DNA from: Rhodopirellula bahusiensis
GTDB taxonomy: Bacteria > Planctomycetota > Planctomycetia > Pirellulales > Pirellulaceae
Length of the DNA stretch: 64,000 nt
Direction: 5' to 3'
NCBI RefSeq assembly: GCF_002727185.1
Contig: NZ_NIZW01000015.1
Coordinates: 124,001-188,000, forward strand
A program made the position numbers and the translations under genes. Below the pieces are notes generated by a model. The model saw only the letters and a list, made by a program, of their open reading frames with translations. It made no database searches and was not told the DNA's origin. Positions 27,074 to 36,250 of this stretch are shown here, piece after piece (positions within the stretch are counted from its first letter, which is position 1; every line of letters begins with the position of its first letter).

Positions 27074-28016
27074 ACTGAAAATCTTCAGTGGCCGAGCAAA
27101 CCATGACCTTGCTGACAAACTGTGTCGTCACCTGCACTTGAAGCCAGCCCGCATCACGCTGGGCCAATTCCCGGACGGTGAAAACTACTGCAAACTCGAT
27201 GAAGACGTTCGCGGTCGCGACGTTTTCTTGGTGCAACCAACTTGCCCACCCGTCAACGACAACTTGATCGAGTTGTTGACGATGATCGATTGCTGCAAAC
27301 GAGCCAGCGCTGAACGCATCACCGCCGTCATCCCGTACTTCGGTTACGCACGCCAGGATCGCAAAGACGAAGGCCGTGTGCCGATCACCGCGAAATTGGT
27401 TGCCAACCTGATCACGCGGGCGGGTGCCGATCGAGTCCTCACAATGGACCTGCATGCGGCTCAGATCCAAGGGTTCTTTGACGTGCCCGTCGACCACTTG
27501 TACGCCGCTCCCGTGATCAATGATCACTTTGTCAGCCGCCGGTTCGCCGGTGACGAAGTTGTCGTGGTCAGCCCCGACGAAGGCAGCATCAAACGTGCAC
27601 TGGGTCACACGAAACGACTCGGTGGCAACTTGGCCATCGTCGACAAACGTCGCACCAATGCCTTGGAAGTCCGCCAGAACACAATCATCGGCGGCCCAGT
27701 CGAAGGCAAGGTTGCACTCATGTTTGATGACATGATCAGCACGGCCGGATCAATCTGCGGGGCGGCCCGACTGGTTCACGAAGCCGGTGCGAAAGAGATC
27801 CACATCGCGTGCACGCACGGCGTTTTGTGTGGTCCCGCCATCGAACGGCTTCGGGAAGCACCAATCGACTCGATCACGGTGACGGACACGATTCCCGTGA
27901 CCGGTGAGAAGCTGCTGCCAAACTTGGTGCAACTCTCGGTGGCACCTTTGCTGGCCGAAGCGATCAAGCGGATTCACCACGATCAATCGATCAGCGAACT
28001 TTTTCGCGAACGTTGA
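27066..28016 (+). CDS. prs: ribose-phosphate pyrophosphokinase (PRPP synthase)
   Basis: 316 residues from ATG 27066, which overlaps the previous stop; upstream in-frame ATGs read through the GlmU-like gene in another frame. PRPP synthase makes phosphoribosyl pyrophosphate for nucleotide, histidine and tryptophan synthesis. Blocks seen are FSGRANHDLADKLC, LGQFPDGENYCKLDEDVRG, YFGYARQDRKDEGRVPITAK (ATP binding), MDLHAAQIQGFFDVPVDHL, VDKRRTNALE and MFDDMISTAGSI, the PRPP loop. Length is that of class I enzymes. The short overlap suggests co-translation with the sugar nucleotidyltransferase. Confidence 0.96.
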   Translation: MRELKIFSGRANHDLADKLCRHLHLKPARITLGQFPDGENYCKLDEDVRGRDVFLVQPTCPPVNDNLIELLTMIDCCKRASAERITAVIPYFGYARQDRKDEGRVPITAKLVANLITRAGADRVLTMDLHAAQIQGFFDVPVDHLYAAPVINDHFVSRRFAGDEVVVVSPDEGSIKRALGHTKRLGGNLAIVDKRRTNALEVRQNTIIGGPVEGKVALMFDDMISTAGSICGAARLVHEAGAKEIHIACTHGVLCGPAIERLREAPIDSITVTDTIPVTGEKLLPNLVQLSVAPLLAEAIKRIHHDQSISELFRER

Positions 28017-28039
28017 TCAATCGCGGATTAGACCGGTGA

Positions 28040-29536
28040 TCACTCAGTGTCTTGGCAAAAGTTTTCGACGATGCCAACGCCGGTCAATCCATTGCGACGC
28101 AGCTCTTGAACGAGTGTTTCAATTTCGGAAACATCCGTTCTGCCTGCGTCTCGCACGACCAAAGCCGAGTCACAAAGACTGGCCGTCGAAAGAGCAGATG
28201 TGCCGCAGTCGATGATCACAAGATCGAAGGATTGCTTGAGGCGTTCGATGACCTGTTCCAGTTCACTCGAAGCGGGCGACAGTTCTTCCGCACCGGGCAA
28301 CAATGGAATCAGAGTCAAAGCATCAGACTCGGACGCCACTGCGATTTCCTCAACGGGAATTCCATCGCGAATCGCGTCGATCCAGTCATGATCCAGCTCC
28401 AACGCGAAGTCATCGACAAGCGTTGGTCCGTTGCTGTCAGCATCGACCAAAGCGACCTTCATTCCGGTGTACGCCACACTGAGCGCAATGCCCATGGCAA
28501 CGGTCGAGCGACCTTCGCCGGGCAACACACTGGTCACGGCGATTGATCCGAGTCCATCGAGTTGAGCGTCCACGATGTGTTGGCCAAGTTGGTCGGCCAA
28601 CGATCCACACAAGAACAACTCAGAAACTGTGTCTGGAATTTCCAGCTCGTTCACTTGCCATGCGGCGACGAAGGGTCGCTTGGCCACTTCCACCGGTTCA
28701 TCAACTGGTGCTGTGACCGGTTGGACCACGGCGGCGGGTTCTGGTTCGATAACCGGTGCCAGGTCGGCCATATGAGCAGTTTGCTGACGCATCGACTCGG
28801 CGAGATAGCGTTCCGCTTCGCTCACCGTTTGTGTCACGCGAGAAGCAACGTCAGGCATCGGTTGCGGTTCGGGATGATGAACCGGCGTCTGGATTGTTTC
28901 GGGAGCGAACGATGATGGCTGCGAAACTTCGGTGTGCAGCGAGTCGACATCGACGACTGGAGCAGCAGGAATCTTTGCAACGCCAGACACAATCAGCGGT
29001 TCGCCAATTCGTCGAGCGGTGTCTTCCGCATCCACCGGGCGATCGATTCGCAGACGAGTCGACTGATCAGCGGTTTCCATCCAGATGGAACTCGATTCCG
29101 AAACCGATGCATCCAACTGCATTCCCGTCGCGTCATCGCGGCGGTCGACTCGCATCGACTTCAATCGATCCGATGGCCGTTTGATTGCCGAGGGCGAATC
29201 TTCGAGCAAATGAGACTTCGGTGCGGGCACAACGGGATCGTTATCCACGGGTGCGGCCTCGACCTCGGTCGCTTCGCCGAGCGTTTCTTCCGTTCCGCGC
29301 TGACGACGCATCGATGCGGCACGATCCAGTCGCAGAACCGCCTCGTCCAAACGCCGCGTGACTCGTTCAGATCGCTCCAATCCGGTCAACGATTCTCGAA
29401 TCGTGGCGTCGTTTGTCCGTGGTGCTGCGGAGGAAGAGTCGAGCGAGTCGACTGCTTGCATTTGCGCCACCGTCTTGGAGACGTAGCGACGATTCCGAGC
29501 GTGCGATTGAATGAAATTATTGGGCTGATTCATCAC
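28040..29536 (-). CDS. MinD/BY-kinase-like ATPase with long disordered N-terminus
   Basis: 498 residues. Residues 1-290 are low-complexity, rich in Ala, Pro, Glu and Arg. Residues 300-498 resemble the cytoplasmic domain of BY-kinases and other MinD-like ATPases (CpsD/Wzc C-terminal part): SVLPGEGRSTVAMGIALSV (336-354), a second Walker-like strand KVALVDADSNGP (360-371), and FDLVIIDCGT (437-446). In the Walker A loop the usual GK[ST] is GRS (R343 for Lys), and no C-terminal tyrosine cluster is present. It may therefore lack normal kinase activity. The gene is followed on the same strand by a single-pass membrane protein gene upstream at 29550, 13 bases away, which could be its anchor. Confidence 0.72.
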   Translation of the reverse strand: MMNQPNNFIQSHARNRRYVSKTVAQMQAVDSLDSSSAAPRTNDATIRESLTGLERSERVTRRLDEAVLRLDRAASMRRQRGTEETLGEATEVEAAPVDNDPVVPAPKSHLLEDSPSAIKRPSDRLKSMRVDRRDDATGMQLDASVSESSSIWMETADQSTRLRIDRPVDAEDTARRIGEPLIVSGVAKIPAAPVVDVDSLHTEVSQPSSFAPETIQTPVHHPEPQPMPDVASRVTQTVSEAERYLAESMRQQTAHMADLAPVIEPEPAAVVQPVTAPVDEPVEVAKRPFVAAWQVNELEIPDTVSELFLCGSLADQLGQHIVDAQLDGLGSIAVTSVLPGEGRSTVAMGIALSVAYTGMKVALVDADSNGPTLVDDFALELDHDWIDAIRDGIPVEEIAVASESDALTLIPLLPGAEELSPASSELEQVIERLKQSFDLVIIDCGTSALSTASLCDSALVVRDAGRTDVSEIETLVQELRRNGLTGVGIVENFCQDTE

Positions 29537-29549
29537 GTTTCCCTGTCAC

Positions 29550-31121
29550 TCAGCGGCGCAGATTAAAATCGGGATAGGTAGGCGGTGCGGCGACCCGTGC
29601 GTTGGGCTGATCGCCCGCTGGCGGAGTCTGAGTTCCGACGGAACCCTCCGGTCCATCGCCTGGCAATCCAAAGCGAAAGTCCGGTGTTCCGGGAGACTGC
29701 GTCGATGGAAAATCGTATTCCGAAGCAACCTCTTCACTGTTCTCTGGCACCGACAAACCAGCATCGGTCGGCTCAGTGGTTGCACTCGAAGCTTGCTCAC
29801 CCATCTCCGATGGCATTGGCGGAAGGTAGTCAATCCAGTTCAAAATCGGTCCTGGTGTTCCGGTTTGAAGCGGAACAGGAATGGCCGGCGGTGCGTCGTC
29901 GGCCGCAGGTCCACTTTCTAGAGGCGTGTTCTCTTGTGTCGCGACTGCGCCGGCCGGTTCGTTGCCTGCGATCGCTTCCTGGGTTGCATCCGGCTCGGTT
30001 GGTTCGTTCAAAGCCGCGGTCGTTTCCGCTGGCAAACCCGCTCCGTAATTGGCAGCCAAAGCATCGATTGTCATACCAGCCTCAGTGGACACTTCTTCCA
30101 TCTGAGGTTTACGAACCGATTGCGAGGCCGTTTCGGCTGGAGCTTCGAAGTGAAACGGGACCGAATCGAAAGGTGCCGCACCACCGACGCCATGCTGCAT
30201 CGTCGAGGATGCCAACTGCGACTCCACCAAGCTGGTTCCACCTGGAACCGCCCCCATCGAGTTGGTAGCGGAAGGTTGGCCCAAAGTGGAAGTGCCGACT
30301 GATTGCTTTGGTGCGTTTGGTGCCGTAGCGGCGATGGATTGACCGGATGTACCTCGAGCGGCTCGCGGCTTCGAGTTCGCAGCAACGCTTTCAGACGCAG
30401 CGATGCTGTCCGCTGCCTTGCGGATGCCAGACGGATTCTTAGGTCGCGAAATCGTTTTTCCAGCGGCGATTGATTCGAACGGCGTCGGATCACCCTTCTT
30501 CGCAGCAGACCGATCGGCGTCAGGTTCTTTTGCCGTCAGCGCCTCTGAATTTTGCTGAGCGTTGGGATGTCGTCTCGGTGCGAACACCGCCCAACAAGCG
30601 ATCACGGCAAGCAAAACCAGCAACGTGTTGCGAGATCCAACAACGCCCAAGACGCGATTGCTCAACGTCTCGGAACTCTCTTTCCAGGATCGTTTGGACG
30701 CGGATCCAGTTGGCTCCGATTCGGCAACCTTCGTCGCGGTTGAACTCGGTGTTTGATCGACGGGCGACGTAGCGACTGCGGCTGGCGTAGCAGCATCACG
30801 AATTGCAAAAGCAGACACTGGCGCTGCCGGTGGACTCAAGTCAATTTGGGGCGGTGCCAAGTCAGGCAGGCGTGTGACGCTGGCTTGTCCAACCGCATCA
30901 TCAGTGGCCTCCATTGCCACATCGAGCAACTCTTGCATCGATGACTGCCCACCGTCTTCTGGTTCTTTTGAAACCGAAGCTTCTTCGATATACGACTCAT
31001 CTGAGTCCGCTGGCGGGCAAAGGTCCGGCAATCGGAGCAAGGTTGGCGCCGTCGCATCCATGTCCGCTTGAGACGGATTGGAGCGGCGGCTTGGATCAGT
31101 GTTTTTGGACGCGGTTGTCAT
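29550..31121 (-). CDS. single-pass membrane protein, Pro/Ala-rich, unknown function
   Basis: About 523 residues from ATG 31121 (MTTASKNTDPSRR). Not recognised. One hydrophobic segment, NTLLVLLAVIACWAVFA (about 165-181), divides a cytoplasm-like acidic N-terminal part from a long Ser/Pro/Ala/Glu-rich C-terminal part. The N-terminal part holds two copies of RLPDL followed by xPP (RLPDLCPP near 30-37 and RLPDLAPP near 84-91), separated by about 54 residues. The gene ends 13 bases before the BY-kinase-like ATPase gene and is likely its operon partner; the two may form a membrane-bound ATPase and anchor. This is inferred from spacing only. Confidence 0.6.
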   Translation of the reverse strand: MTTASKNTDPSRRSNPSQADMDATAPTLLRLPDLCPPADSDESYIEEASVSKEPEDGGQSSMQELLDVAMEATDDAVGQASVTRLPDLAPPQIDLSPPAAPVSAFAIRDAATPAAVATSPVDQTPSSTATKVAESEPTGSASKRSWKESSETLSNRVLGVVGSRNTLLVLLAVIACWAVFAPRRHPNAQQNSEALTAKEPDADRSAAKKGDPTPFESIAAGKTISRPKNPSGIRKAADSIAASESVAANSKPRAARGTSGQSIAATAPNAPKQSVGTSTLGQPSATNSMGAVPGGTSLVESQLASSTMQHGVGGAAPFDSVPFHFEAPAETASQSVRKPQMEEVSTEAGMTIDALAANYGAGLPAETTAALNEPTEPDATQEAIAGNEPAGAVATQENTPLESGPAADDAPPAIPVPLQTGTPGPILNWIDYLPPMPSEMGEQASSATTEPTDAGLSVPENSEEVASEYDFPSTQSPGTPDFRFGLPGDGPEGSVGTQTPPAGDQPNARVAAPPTYPDFNLRR

Positions 31122-31608
31122 GCGTACTTCTCTCGTTTTGGAACGTGAGTGGTCGACGGAAACATCCTCCACGTACAGGACTCTCCAGGCGCAACATCTC
31201 CCCATCAATGATCGACATCAAATGGAAACGATCTTGAAGGAAATCCGGAATAGCGAAACTTTGCGGGCGACGACAAGACGGATCAAGCCACCAACATCGC
31301 CGAACCAGTTTCACGCAGTTGCGTTTCATTTCCATCGCAGAAAATCGTCCCCGATGGCCAACAACCAACTCCCGCCCAAACACTTCGCGAGAGCTTGTTC
31401 GAGCAACTCACGTTCTCAAACTTCAACTATTAGCCAATGGCCGTTAGGCCCGGTTGCCTCGTAGAAACCGGTGCGAGCGTACCTCGGCCGATATTTTCAA
31501 ACTCTGCCAATGACTTGCCCTGGAGAGCGGATGGGGTCAATTCTCAGTTCGCGTCGACTCTGCTAAGTTGACATTCGATTGATCCCGTATCCAACCTTTC
31601 GGTACTAA
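31122..31608. other. divergent intergenic region
   Basis: About 490 bases between the Pro/Ala-rich membrane protein gene (minus) and the small lipoprotein gene (plus). A TTGACA (31568-31573) sits about 36 bases before the lipoprotein start, but no properly spaced -10 element is seen, so I do not call a promoter. No other feature recognised. Confidence 0.45.
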
Positions 31609-31803
31609 ATGATGAAACAAGTTTTCCAAGGCGTTTGCTTCGCCTCTTTGATCGCGTTCGGCGCGTGTGCATTGCCCGGTTGTGGCTCCGACGAACCAGC
31701 TTCGGTCGTGGATTCAACTGACCTCGATGCAATCGCTGATTACGAACGCATGATCGCTGAAGAAGAGAAAGCTGCCCAAGAAGGCATGGAAGCAGCCGAG
31801 TGA
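31609..31803 (+). CDS. small lipoprotein
   Basis: 64 residues. A signal peptide ends in ALPGC, a lipobox with the lipidated cysteine C24. The mature part is short and acidic: GSDEPASVVDSTDLDAIADYERMIAEEEKAA. It probably is anchored to a membrane and may be a partner of the neighbouring DUF1559 protein, as small lipoproteins recur next to DUF1559 genes in this window. A convergent DUF1559 gene follows and both share a hairpin. It resembles the 70-residue lipoprotein at 62551 in size and signal, but the mature sequences are not obviously alike. Function unknown. Confidence 0.68.
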   Translation: MMKQVFQGVCFASLIAFGACALPGCGSDEPASVVDSTDLDAIADYERMIAEEEKAAQEGMEAAE

Positions 31804-31831
31804 GACGCCACTCAGTCACGCCAAATTGAAA

Positions 31832-31867
31832 AAAGAACGCCACGTTGTCTTCAACGTGGCGTTCTTT
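31832..31867. terminator. bidirectional intrinsic terminator
   Basis: A 16-base perfect stem (AAAGAACGCCACGTTG and its complement) with loop TCTT. Read on the minus strand it is followed by a T-run (TTCTTTTTTC), and on the plus strand by TTCTTTGTTT. It lies between the convergent small lipoprotein and DUF1559 genes and can end both transcripts. Confidence 0.85.
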
Positions 31868-31913
31868 GTTTCGGCCTCGATGTTGCCACCCGATGTGACA
31901 CTGCGAGGGTGAA

Positions 31914-33143
31914 TCAGAACTCGCCGTCGATCACTTCGCGAGCTCCTCGTGATCCCAGTGCTCCCCACAAACCATAAGGACTTTGTGCTCCGGGCTGGTT
32001 CATGTTGGCATCGTTTCCGTTTCGCCAAACCACGGGGTTGTTCTGATTCCCCGATTCGATGGACGACGTGATGAATTTGACCGCGCCGTCACCCATCAAC
32101 ACATGAGCGCCGCCTTGGTGACGGCTCGAAACTGTCATGATGGATGGGCCGTTCGAATCGTGCGGAATGCAAGTGGGGCTGTTGGGCGGCAAGATCGTGT
32201 GAACTTGAGATTGAGCGTTTTGACAATCCGCCCAGCGAAAGCCACGTCCCTTGCTGTTTCCCTCGAGAGCACCCGGAGTCCAGAATTGCGGCCGCTGTGG
32301 GTCAATCATTGTTCCATCCTCGATGCACAGTCGCGGGTTTTGGCGAATGGCAGTCTGTGCTGGCTGACGGTCGGGGTGACGCTTGGCACGAGTTCGGTTG
32401 TCGAAATCTCCCAGGTCGGTCGCAATTTCGCCCATTGCGATCGTGTTTGACAATCCGTCGAGCACGTCTCGAAATTTGACCTGCTTGTGCTTCACAAAGA
32501 ATCCACGATTCGCCGCGCGAGAATGCTGCGCGTAATTGTTGGCAGCACCTGAGTTGGCCGGCCGAAGGTCACCATGCATGGTCCACCAGAAAGAATCCCC
32601 CATCGACATCGCGTAGTTCGTTCGACCAAGGCTTGGCAGACCTTTGCCGGGATCGCTAGGACAGCGAAACGTCGGCAATTCGGTCGCCCAAGGTTTGTAC
32701 TGAATGTTTTGAGGCGTTGGCCCCATCGGTGGCCACGGATTCGCCGTCGTTCCGATTCCTGCTCCGGTATTGCCATCGGTGCGTTCTGAATTCGGGTTGG
32801 TGATCTGCTCCCACAAACCCTGCTGTTCCATGAATGGAGTCATCCCAACCAGAGCGCTCAGTCGCCAGTAGTTATGAGTTGTGTAGCTGGACCACCAATT
32901 GTGGCTACCGTTCCCAACGTCCGTTCCGACGCCCTGCATCGGAGCGCCGTTGTAGGCGCTGTGATAATTGTGAATCGCGAGCCCAAGCTGCTTGAAATTG
33001 TTGCTGCAACTCATTCTGCGAGCCGCTTCACGTGCCGCTTGAACTGCAGGCAGCAATAAACCAACCAAAACTCCAATGATTGCAATGACGACCAAAAGCT
33101 CGACCAACGTAAAACCACGCCGACTGCTTCTCTTTAAGTTCAT
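31914..33143 (-). CDS. DUF1559 protein with prepilin-like N-terminus (copy 1)
   Basis: 409 residues. The N-terminus SSRRGFTLVELLVVIAIIG has the type IV prepilin-like cleavage and methylation pattern (G|FTLVE with Glu at +5) and a hydrophobic helix. The remaining region has the DUF1559 style, with SCSNNFKQLGLAIHNYHSAY, RCPSDPGKGLPSLGRTNYAMS, FRDVLDGLSNTIAMGE, SSRHQGGAHVLMGDGAVKFI and the end GALGSRGAREVIDGEF. These proteins are abundant in planctomycetes and probably build pilus-like or pseudopilus structures, but their function is not settled. It is a tandem paralogue of the gene at 33505, by eye about four fifths identical. A GGAG ribosome-binding site precedes the start. Confidence 0.92.
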   Translation of the reverse strand: MNLKRSSRRGFTLVELLVVIAIIGVLVGLLLPAVQAAREAARRMSCSNNFKQLGLAIHNYHSAYNGAPMQGVGTDVGNGSHNWWSSYTTHNYWRLSALVGMTPFMEQQGLWEQITNPNSERTDGNTGAGIGTTANPWPPMGPTPQNIQYKPWATELPTFRCPSDPGKGLPSLGRTNYAMSMGDSFWWTMHGDLRPANSGAANNYAQHSRAANRGFFVKHKQVKFRDVLDGLSNTIAMGEIATDLGDFDNRTRAKRHPDRQPAQTAIRQNPRLCIEDGTMIDPQRPQFWTPGALEGNSKGRGFRWADCQNAQSQVHTILPPNSPTCIPHDSNGPSIMTVSSRHQGGAHVLMGDGAVKFITSSIESGNQNNPVVWRNGNDANMNQPGAQSPYGLWGALGSRGAREVIDGEF

Positions 33144-33445
33144 GTCTCCGTTCCTCGGAATAGAAGTGCGAATCCAGACTCCTGAATGAAAGTCCTTCGC
33201 ACAGACATTCCAAATACCGACCGTTTCCCATGCTCATATCCCGCCGCAAGAACCACAGCTAGCCCCCAACGGCGTCTAAATCGCCATTAGGACCTTCTTC
33301 GTGCGCATAACGTGAGAATCTTCACGCGTAAAGATGTCACTCTTTTATTGAAAAATTCTCGACATAAATTGCGAACCAGCAAAGCGCTCCCATGCAGGGG
33401 AGGAAAGAGGTTAGGTGCGCGGCTCCTTTAGCATCAAAAAAAATA

Positions 33446-33471
33446 CGCCACGCTGAACAGTCAGCGTGGCG
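33446..33471 (-). terminator. intrinsic terminator for the minus-strand DUF1559 gene
   Basis: CGCCACGCTGA pairs with TCAGCGTGGCG across a four-base loop. On the minus strand it is followed by TATTTTTTTT. It lies 34 bases beyond the end of the gene at 33505 and separates it from the tandem copy. Confidence 0.9.
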
Positions 33472-33504
33472 ATCGAAAATTCAGTCTAGTGACCTCGTCC
33501 AATC

Positions 33505-34737
33505 TTAGAATTCGCCGTCAATCACTTCGCGTGCGCCACGCGAACCAAGTGCACCCCACAAGCCGAAGGGGCTCTTCGCACCGGCTTGGTTTTGGTTGGC
33601 GGCGTTACCGCCCAGGTGCACGACAGGGTTGTTCTGGTTGCCGGCTTCGATCGACGAGGTGATGAATTTCACGGCACCATCACCCATCAACACGTGCACA
33701 CCGCCTTGGTGGCGACTGGATGCGGTCATGATCGCATTGCCGTTCGAATCGTGCGCGACGCACAACGGCGCGTTTGGTGGCAAGATGGTGTGAACATTCG
33801 ACTGAGCATTCTGAGAATCGGCCCAGCGAAAACCACGGCCCTTCGTCACACCTTCCAAACCGCTGTTGACCCAAAACTGCGGGCGAGTCGGATCAATCAT
33901 CGGAGATGCATCTTCGATGCAGAGCCTTGGGTTGTTCTGCATGGATGCTTGAGCACCCTGACCGCCCGAATGGGTTTTCCCGCGGGTCCGGTTGTCGGCA
34001 TCGCCCAGATCAGTCGCGATCTCGGCCATCGCAATCGTGTTGGACAAACCATCCAGCACGTCGCGAAATTTGGTTTGCGAGTGCATCACGAAGAAACCAC
34101 GGTTGGCGGCACGGGATTGCTGAGCGTAATTGCTCGCGACACTTGGATTGGAAGGACGTAACTTTCCGTCCATCGTCCACCAAAACGAATCGCCCATCGA
34201 CATTCCGTAATTCGTTCGACCAAGGCTCGGCAAGCCTTCACCTGGATCGCTGGGGCAACGTAGCGTCGGGAGTTCCGTGGCCCATGGCTTGTATTGAATG
34301 TTGTCAGGTGCAGGTCCCATCGGCGGCCAAGGATTGGCTGGAACTCCAATTCCCGCACCGGTGTTGCCATCGGTTCGCTCTGAATTGGGGTTCGTGATCT
34401 GTTCCCACAGAGCTTGCTGCTCCATGAAAGGAGTCATCCCTACCAAAGCGTTCAATCGCCAGTAGTTGTGAGTCGTGTAGCTGGTCCACCAATTGTGGGT
34501 GCTGTCGCCAACATCCGTTCCAACACCGTGGATCGGTGCGCCGTTGTACGCGCTGTGATAGTTGTGCATCGCCAGCCCGAGTTGCTTGAAGTTGTTGCTG
34601 CAACTCATCCGCCGAGCGGCTTCACGAGCGGCCTGCACCGCGGGCAAAAGCAGCCCAACGAGCACGCCGATGATCGCGATCACGACGAGCAGTTCCACCA
34701 ACGTGAACGCTCGACGAGAACGATTTTTACTTAACAT
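33505..34737 (-). CDS. DUF1559 protein with prepilin-like N-terminus (copy 2)
   Basis: 410 residues, closely similar to the adjacent copy at 31914. The N-terminus SRRAFTLVELLVVIAIIG differs in having alanine instead of the usual glycine before the F, which may affect prepilin peptidase cleavage. Common blocks are YHSAYNGAPIHGVGTDVG, NPNSERTDGNTGAGIG, RCPSDPGEGLPSLGRTNYGMS and GALGSRGAREVIDGEF. AGGA 9 bases upstream of the ATG is a likely ribosome-binding site. A terminator follows it, so each of the two copies is probably a separate transcription unit. Function unknown, as for the other copies. Confidence 0.92.
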   Translation of the reverse strand: MLSKNRSRRAFTLVELLVVIAIIGVLVGLLLPAVQAAREAARRMSCSNNFKQLGLAMHNYHSAYNGAPIHGVGTDVGDSTHNWWTSYTTHNYWRLNALVGMTPFMEQQALWEQITNPNSERTDGNTGAGIGVPANPWPPMGPAPDNIQYKPWATELPTLRCPSDPGEGLPSLGRTNYGMSMGDSFWWTMDGKLRPSNPSVASNYAQQSRAANRGFFVMHSQTKFRDVLDGLSNTIAMAEIATDLGDADNRTRGKTHSGGQGAQASMQNNPRLCIEDASPMIDPTRPQFWVNSGLEGVTKGRGFRWADSQNAQSNVHTILPPNAPLCVAHDSNGNAIMTASSRHQGGVHVLMGDGAVKFITSSIEAGNQNNPVVHLGGNAANQNQAGAKSPFGLWGALGSRGAREVIDGEF

Positions 34738-35159
34738 GGAAACATTCCTGGTTTGAATAGTTCAGAGTTCGAGAGACTCTCGATCTGCCGTGCCAAAAGG
34801 CGCAGACCGAGAATGCGTATTTTTCGCATACTGTATATTCAAAGGAACACCACTATTAAACGCTGGCGTCGAACGAACCTCCAAAAACCCCCAAAAGAGG
34901 AGCTCAAACCCTCCTGCAGACATTTCAAAGAGGGGGAACGCCCACCAGCCATCGTCCGCAAAACGCCACCATTTTTTGAGAAAAACTTTTCTCGAAGAGC
35001 CTTCCATCCTCCATCGAGGGATTGGAACACCGGCGGCTGACAGCCGATGATCGTTCGGCTCGGTTGCGTCGCAGCAACCATCGCTACCGCACTTCGGCTA
35101 ACGCTCGCAAACGAGCCGGTTGTCTTGCCCTATTTGGCTCGGCCAAGCATCAGTTTCGA
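34738..35159. other. intergenic region upstream of the DUF1559 pair
   Basis: Roughly 420 bases. A small inverted repeat TCGAGAG/CTCTCGA sits near 34769. Short open frames on both strands have compositions unlike coding sequence. Contains the promoter for the DUF1559 gene. Nothing else is recognised. Confidence 0.45.
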
Positions 35160-36185
35160 TCAGTTCGAAAGCGATGAGTTGAGCATTTTCGCTTGCTTCT
35201 CAGCCGACTGCATCACGGCTTCGATTTCGACGGGTATGCCGCCTTGGCGTTTGCTTTCGTAAGCCGCTTGCATGAAGGCATACAGCTCGATCGTTTCCGC
35301 GGCATCGATCGGAGATTCACCGGTGCGGAAGAATTTGGCGATCTCGACGAGCAGCGGTCGGTAGCCGTCGTACTTTCCGATTTCCCGAACGGCTTTCTCT
35401 CCGTAGACCATTCCGCCGTAGCCGGAACTGCCGGCCCGGATGCCTCGAAACGTTCCGATCCGACCATCGCTCCAGCGACCAACGGCAAACTCAAAATCGT
35501 CGGTTGACGTGTGGGACACCGTATCGCAGCCCACGCCCATGCAGGTGTAAAGCGTTTCGACACCGTGGATTCCGTACCAATACAAATCCACATGCGATGG
35601 CTCAATCTTGCAGGGGCTATGGGCACTGCAACCGAGCACCTTGCCAACGGAACCTGATCGAATCGCTTGAGCCCCGTTGCTGTAACGCAGCGAGGAACTG
35701 GAGAACATCGGCACATCGAAGTGTTTCGCCGCTGCATAGATGGCCAGCGTTTCGGCTAAGTCGGACCCGACAGGCTTGTCGATGAATACGGGCTTTCCCG
35801 CCTCGAAGACCTGCAACGCTTGCTCGTGGTGAAGCGTTCCATCGTTGGTTTCCAGCAACACGCAATCCACCTTGGACAACAGATCGCTGATGGAATCAAC
35901 AATCTCGATTCCCATCGATTCCAGCTGCTCGGTGTAGCCGGGAATTCGGCTGCTGCTCGACTCGATCGATTTGCTGCCGAATGGGTAAGCAGCAACGACG
36001 CGAAAACCGGCCAACGGATCATCGGCCGAATGCTCGGCATTGAACTCCTTTGCAAACGCTGGCGAGTGCGAAGTGTCCAGCCCGATGATGCCAATCCGAA
36101 CGGGCTCGTCCGCCACCACCGTCGCAACGGAAGACAAGACACTCATGCCTAGAAACGCTGTCGCAACAACCAAACCGACTCGCAT
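35160..36185 (-). CDS. Gfo/Idh/MocA-type oxidoreductase, exported
   Basis: 341 residues from ATG 36185 (MRVGLVVATAFLG). The N-terminus is a signal peptide, and the Rossmann part begins VRIGIIGLDTSH, with VLLETNDGTLHHEQAL and GKPVFIDKPVG, the conserved EKPxx-type block (here DKPVG), which carries the catalytic lysine in many members. C-terminal SGYGGMVYGEKAVREIG follows. Family members oxidise or reduce sugars with NAD(P), but an exported member would need cofactor in the periplasm, so some planctomycete versions may act differently. It is 65 bases beyond a second Gfo/Idh/MocA gene on the same strand and may be in an operon with it. Confidence 0.82.
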   Translation of the reverse strand: MRVGLVVATAFLGMSVLSSVATVVADEPVRIGIIGLDTSHSPAFAKEFNAEHSADDPLAGFRVVAAYPFGSKSIESSSSRIPGYTEQLESMGIEIVDSISDLLSKVDCVLLETNDGTLHHEQALQVFEAGKPVFIDKPVGSDLAETLAIYAAAKHFDVPMFSSSSLRYSNGAQAIRSGSVGKVLGCSAHSPCKIEPSHVDLYWYGIHGVETLYTCMGVGCDTVSHTSTDDFEFAVGRWSDGRIGTFRGIRAGSSGYGGMVYGEKAVREIGKYDGYRPLLVEIAKFFRTGESPIDAAETIELYAFMQAAYESKRQGGIPVEIEAVMQSAEKQAKMLNSSLSN

Positions 36186-36250
36186 GGAATCACTCACAAG
36201 AACAAAGATGAAAAACTAGATGAACTGAAAACGGCGCCGACTGGTTCTGC

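Noticed and set aside
31568-31573. TTGACA-like -35 box upstream of the small lipoprotein
   Set aside because: No -10 element at 16 to 18 bases spacing could be found.
34738-35159. Two short opposing open frames in the gap next to the DUF1559 pair
   Set aside because: They overlap one another, are rich in Arg/Lys/Pro or Phe/Trp, and lack any domain or ribosome-binding site.
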